A stretch of DNA of 64,000 nucleotides, taken from assembly GCA_903912525.1 (NCBI GenBank), contig CAIWHK010000025.1:1-64000 (forward strand), given 5' to 3'. The DNA is from an uncultured bacterium. Lineage in GTDB: Bacteria > Krumholzibacteriota > Krumholzibacteriia > LZORAL124-64-63. This document shows positions 62,849 through 64,000 of the stretch, piece by piece. The notes under the pieces were generated by a model. That model was not told where the DNA came from. It searched no databases and saw only the letters and a list, made by a program, of their open reading frames with translations. The position numbers and the translations under genes were made by a program. Each line of letters begins with the position of its first letter. The stretch's first letter is position 1.

Positions 62849-63445
62849 TTAGCGCCCCAGGTTGGAGGGAACGGGACGGTCGACGGGCGTGCCGACGGGC
62901 GCCGGGGCATCCCATTCGGCCAGCGCCGCCTGCAGGCGCTCGATGCGCGGCTGGTCACCGTCACGCGTGGCGAATTCCAGCTGCAGTTCGAGCAGGCCCC
63001 GGCTGACGGCCAGCTTCTCGCGCTCGATCTCCTTCTGGATGGCCAGAACTTCGTCGCCCTTGGCGCTCGCCAACCGGTCCGCGAGCGACTGGACCTTCGC
63101 GTCCTGACCCGCGATGACCGCGTCAAAGGCGGCGCGGCGCTCGGCACGAGCCGGGTCGACGGCCGGCACCGGAGCCGCGCCCTCGGGCTGTACGAGCTTG
63201 AGCTGGCCGCTGCGGATGGCCTCGATCTCGGCCTGGTTCTCAGGCACGTCGACGATGCCGGCGGTCGGTGCCGGCGTGAAGGGTGTGGCCACCGCGCCTG
63301 ACTGGGCTGCGGGAGTTTCGGTCACGGGAGTCTGTGAAGCCGGAGCCGGTGTCACGGCGGCAGGCTGCGGATTGTCGGCAGCCGATGACACGGTTGCGAG
63401 CCCAACCGCGAGCGCGGCGACGACAAAATAGCGCGTGGATTTCAT
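62849..63445 (-). CDS. Small exported coiled-coil protein
   Basis: 198 residues: a signal peptide (about 1-22), a Pro/Ala/Thr-rich linker (about 25-65), and a helical region (about 95-180) with long charged coiled-coil character (KVQSLADRLASAKGDEVLAIQ, IEREKLAVSRGLLELQLEF). Not recognised as a family. ATG at 63445 has AGGGGGAA upstream; the longer frame to 63565 covers the leader. First gene of the operon with the metalloprotease gene, so it may be a periplasmic chaperone or substrate-handling partner; this is inference. Confidence 0.75.
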   Translation of the reverse strand: MKSTRYFVVAALAVGLATVSSAADNPQPAAVTPAPASQTPVTETPAAQSGAVATPFTPAPTAGIVDVPENQAEIEAIRSGQLKLVQPEGAAPVPAVDPARAERRAAFDAVIAGQDAKVQSLADRLASAKGDEVLAIQKEIEREKLAVSRGLLELQLEFATRDGDQPRIERLQAALAEWDAPAPVGTPVDRPVPSNLGR

Positions 63446-63494
63446 GATGTTCCCCCTCGTTTGACACAGCGGCGAGATGCCGGCGCACGCCCAT

Positions 63495-63537
63495 CCCGGC
63501 GAAGCCGGGCCAGACGGGCACCCTCGATGGAGTGCCC
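63495..63537 (-). other. Two hairpins in the metalloprotease operon leader
   Basis: CCCGGC-GAA-GCCGGG (63495-63509) and GGGCAC...GTGCCC (63516-63537, ten-base loop) lie within the 150-base leader upstream of the small coiled-coil gene. They would make a stable structured leader; regulation is unproven. Confidence 0.4.
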
Positions 63538-63602
63538 GCGCAGCTTTGAAGAGACGCGCGTCCAACTGCTGTCACACGCATTCTGTAGGAATTCCGTACC
63601 GA

Positions 63603-63631
63603 TGTCTATTGAAATTTCAACTCATTGTCAA
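63603..63631 (-). promoter_or_regulatory. Promoter of the coiled-coil/metalloprotease operon
   Basis: On the minus strand a perfect -35 TTGACA (63626-63631) is spaced 17 bases from a weak -10 TAGACA (63603-63608). The spacer holds a perfect 12-base palindrome TTGAAATTTCAA (63609-63620), a good operator position. It is AT-rich within a GC-rich genome. Confidence 0.5.
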
Positions 63632-63659
63632 TAAGGGAGTTGGGTGATCAGAAGCGGAT

Positions 63660-64000
63660 TCAGTCCGTCAGGCCGGCCTCGCGCAGGTAGCCGCGCACCC
63701 GCGCCACCAGGTCGTCCACCGCGTGCAGGTCCGTCTCGAGCACCAGTTCGGGCGAACCCGGCGCCTCGTACGGCGACGACACGCCGGTGAACTCGGCGAT
63801 CTCCCCCGCTTCGGCCTTGCGGTAGAGCCCCTTGGGGTCGCGGCGCCGGCAGACCTCCAGGTCGCACTTGACGTAGACCTCGTGGAAGGCGCCCTCGGGC
63901 ATGATGCCGCGCGCGAACTCGCGGTCGGCGCGGAACGGCGAGATGAACGTGCAGACGACGATGTTGCCCTGCTCGTAGAACAGCTTCGCGGTTTCGGCCA
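63660..64000 (-). CDS. cysC: Adenylylsulfate (APS) kinase, 5' end beyond the window
   Basis: Last about 113 residues of an APS kinase, which phosphorylates APS to PAPS in sulfate assimilation. The visible part has FISPFRADREFARG, FHEVYVKCDLEVCRRRDPKGLYRKA and TGVSSPYEAP, the CysC C-terminal signatures. The P-loop-containing N-terminus lies past base 64000, so fusion to CysN (sulfate adenylyltransferase) cannot be excluded. The stop is at 63660, with a non-coding gap to the coiled-coil gene promoter. Confidence 0.93.
   Translation of the reverse strand, partial: AETAKLFYEQGNIVVCTFISPFRADREFARGIMPEGAFHEVYVKCDLEVCRRRDPKGLYRKAEAGEIAEFTGVSSPYEAPGSPELVLETDLHAVDDLVARVRGYLREAGLTD

Overview
The window is a GC-rich (about 68-70% by eye) bacterial chromosome segment with 45 supported protein genes, one transposase remnant, no rRNA, no tRNA and no CRISPR array. 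Six predicted exported proteins end in the same roughly 80-residue FlgD-like module (Pro-Asn-Pro-Phe-Asn-Pro start, Trp-Asp-Gly-Arg-Asp core, final Leu-Val-Arg or similar). That module, with a TonB-dependent receptor, TolC-type channel and lipoproteins, points to a diderm of the FCB neighbourhood such as Krumholzibacteriota or Eisenbacteria. The phylum is an inference; no marker gene here settles it.

Layout. 0-4.3 kb: a minus-strand set of aroA, tyrS and a TlpA-like thioredoxin lipoprotein. 4.3-13.3 kb: MATE exporter, PAS hybrid histidine kinase, TonB receptor, membrane SpoIIE phosphatase and a DUF4254 protein. 13.4-15.6 kb: radA-ispD (overlapping). 15.6-22 kb: a subtilisin-like exported protease, an unrecognised 700-residue protein and two divergent glycosyltransferases. 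22.2-28.7 kb: a copper/silver efflux operon (metal-binding exported protein, CusC-, CusB- and CusA-like) behind a candidate sigma-54 promoter. 28.7-35.1 kb: TPR protein, patatin, second SpoIIE phosphatase, RlmM, and a pair made of a phosphonopyruvate-decarboxylase-like ThDP enzyme and a carboxymuconolactone-decarboxylase-like protein. 35.4-46.4 kb: large exported beta-propeller proteins and small cytosolic genes. 46.4-50.7 kb: a patchy region with a stand-alone seven-bladed propeller gene, an IS91-type transposase scrap, fadD, a lower-GC GAP-family gene and two copies of a 60-base repeat. 50.7-53.1 kb: two exported proteins and a cluster of GC-rich palindromes. 53.1-56.5 kb: argG-argH divergent from an ArgP/LysR-type regulator with a textbook T-N11-A operator. 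56.6-64 kb: chemotaxis receptor, a 1459-residue metalloprotease in operon with a small exported coiled-coil protein, and the start of an APS kinase gene cut by the window edge.

How it fits together. The housekeeping genes (aroA, tyrS, radA, ispD, argGH, rlmM, cysC) are ordinary. The distinctive content is the exported, sorted-type protein set. Two of its genes (start codons at 43988 and 46411) carry the same promoter-proximal 34-base element at the same distance from the start codon, so they are probably co-regulated by a shared leader. The copper operon is a self-contained periplasmic metal detoxification unit. Sensing is represented by a hybrid kinase, a chemotaxis receptor and two SpoIIE phosphatases, none with an obvious partner inside the window.
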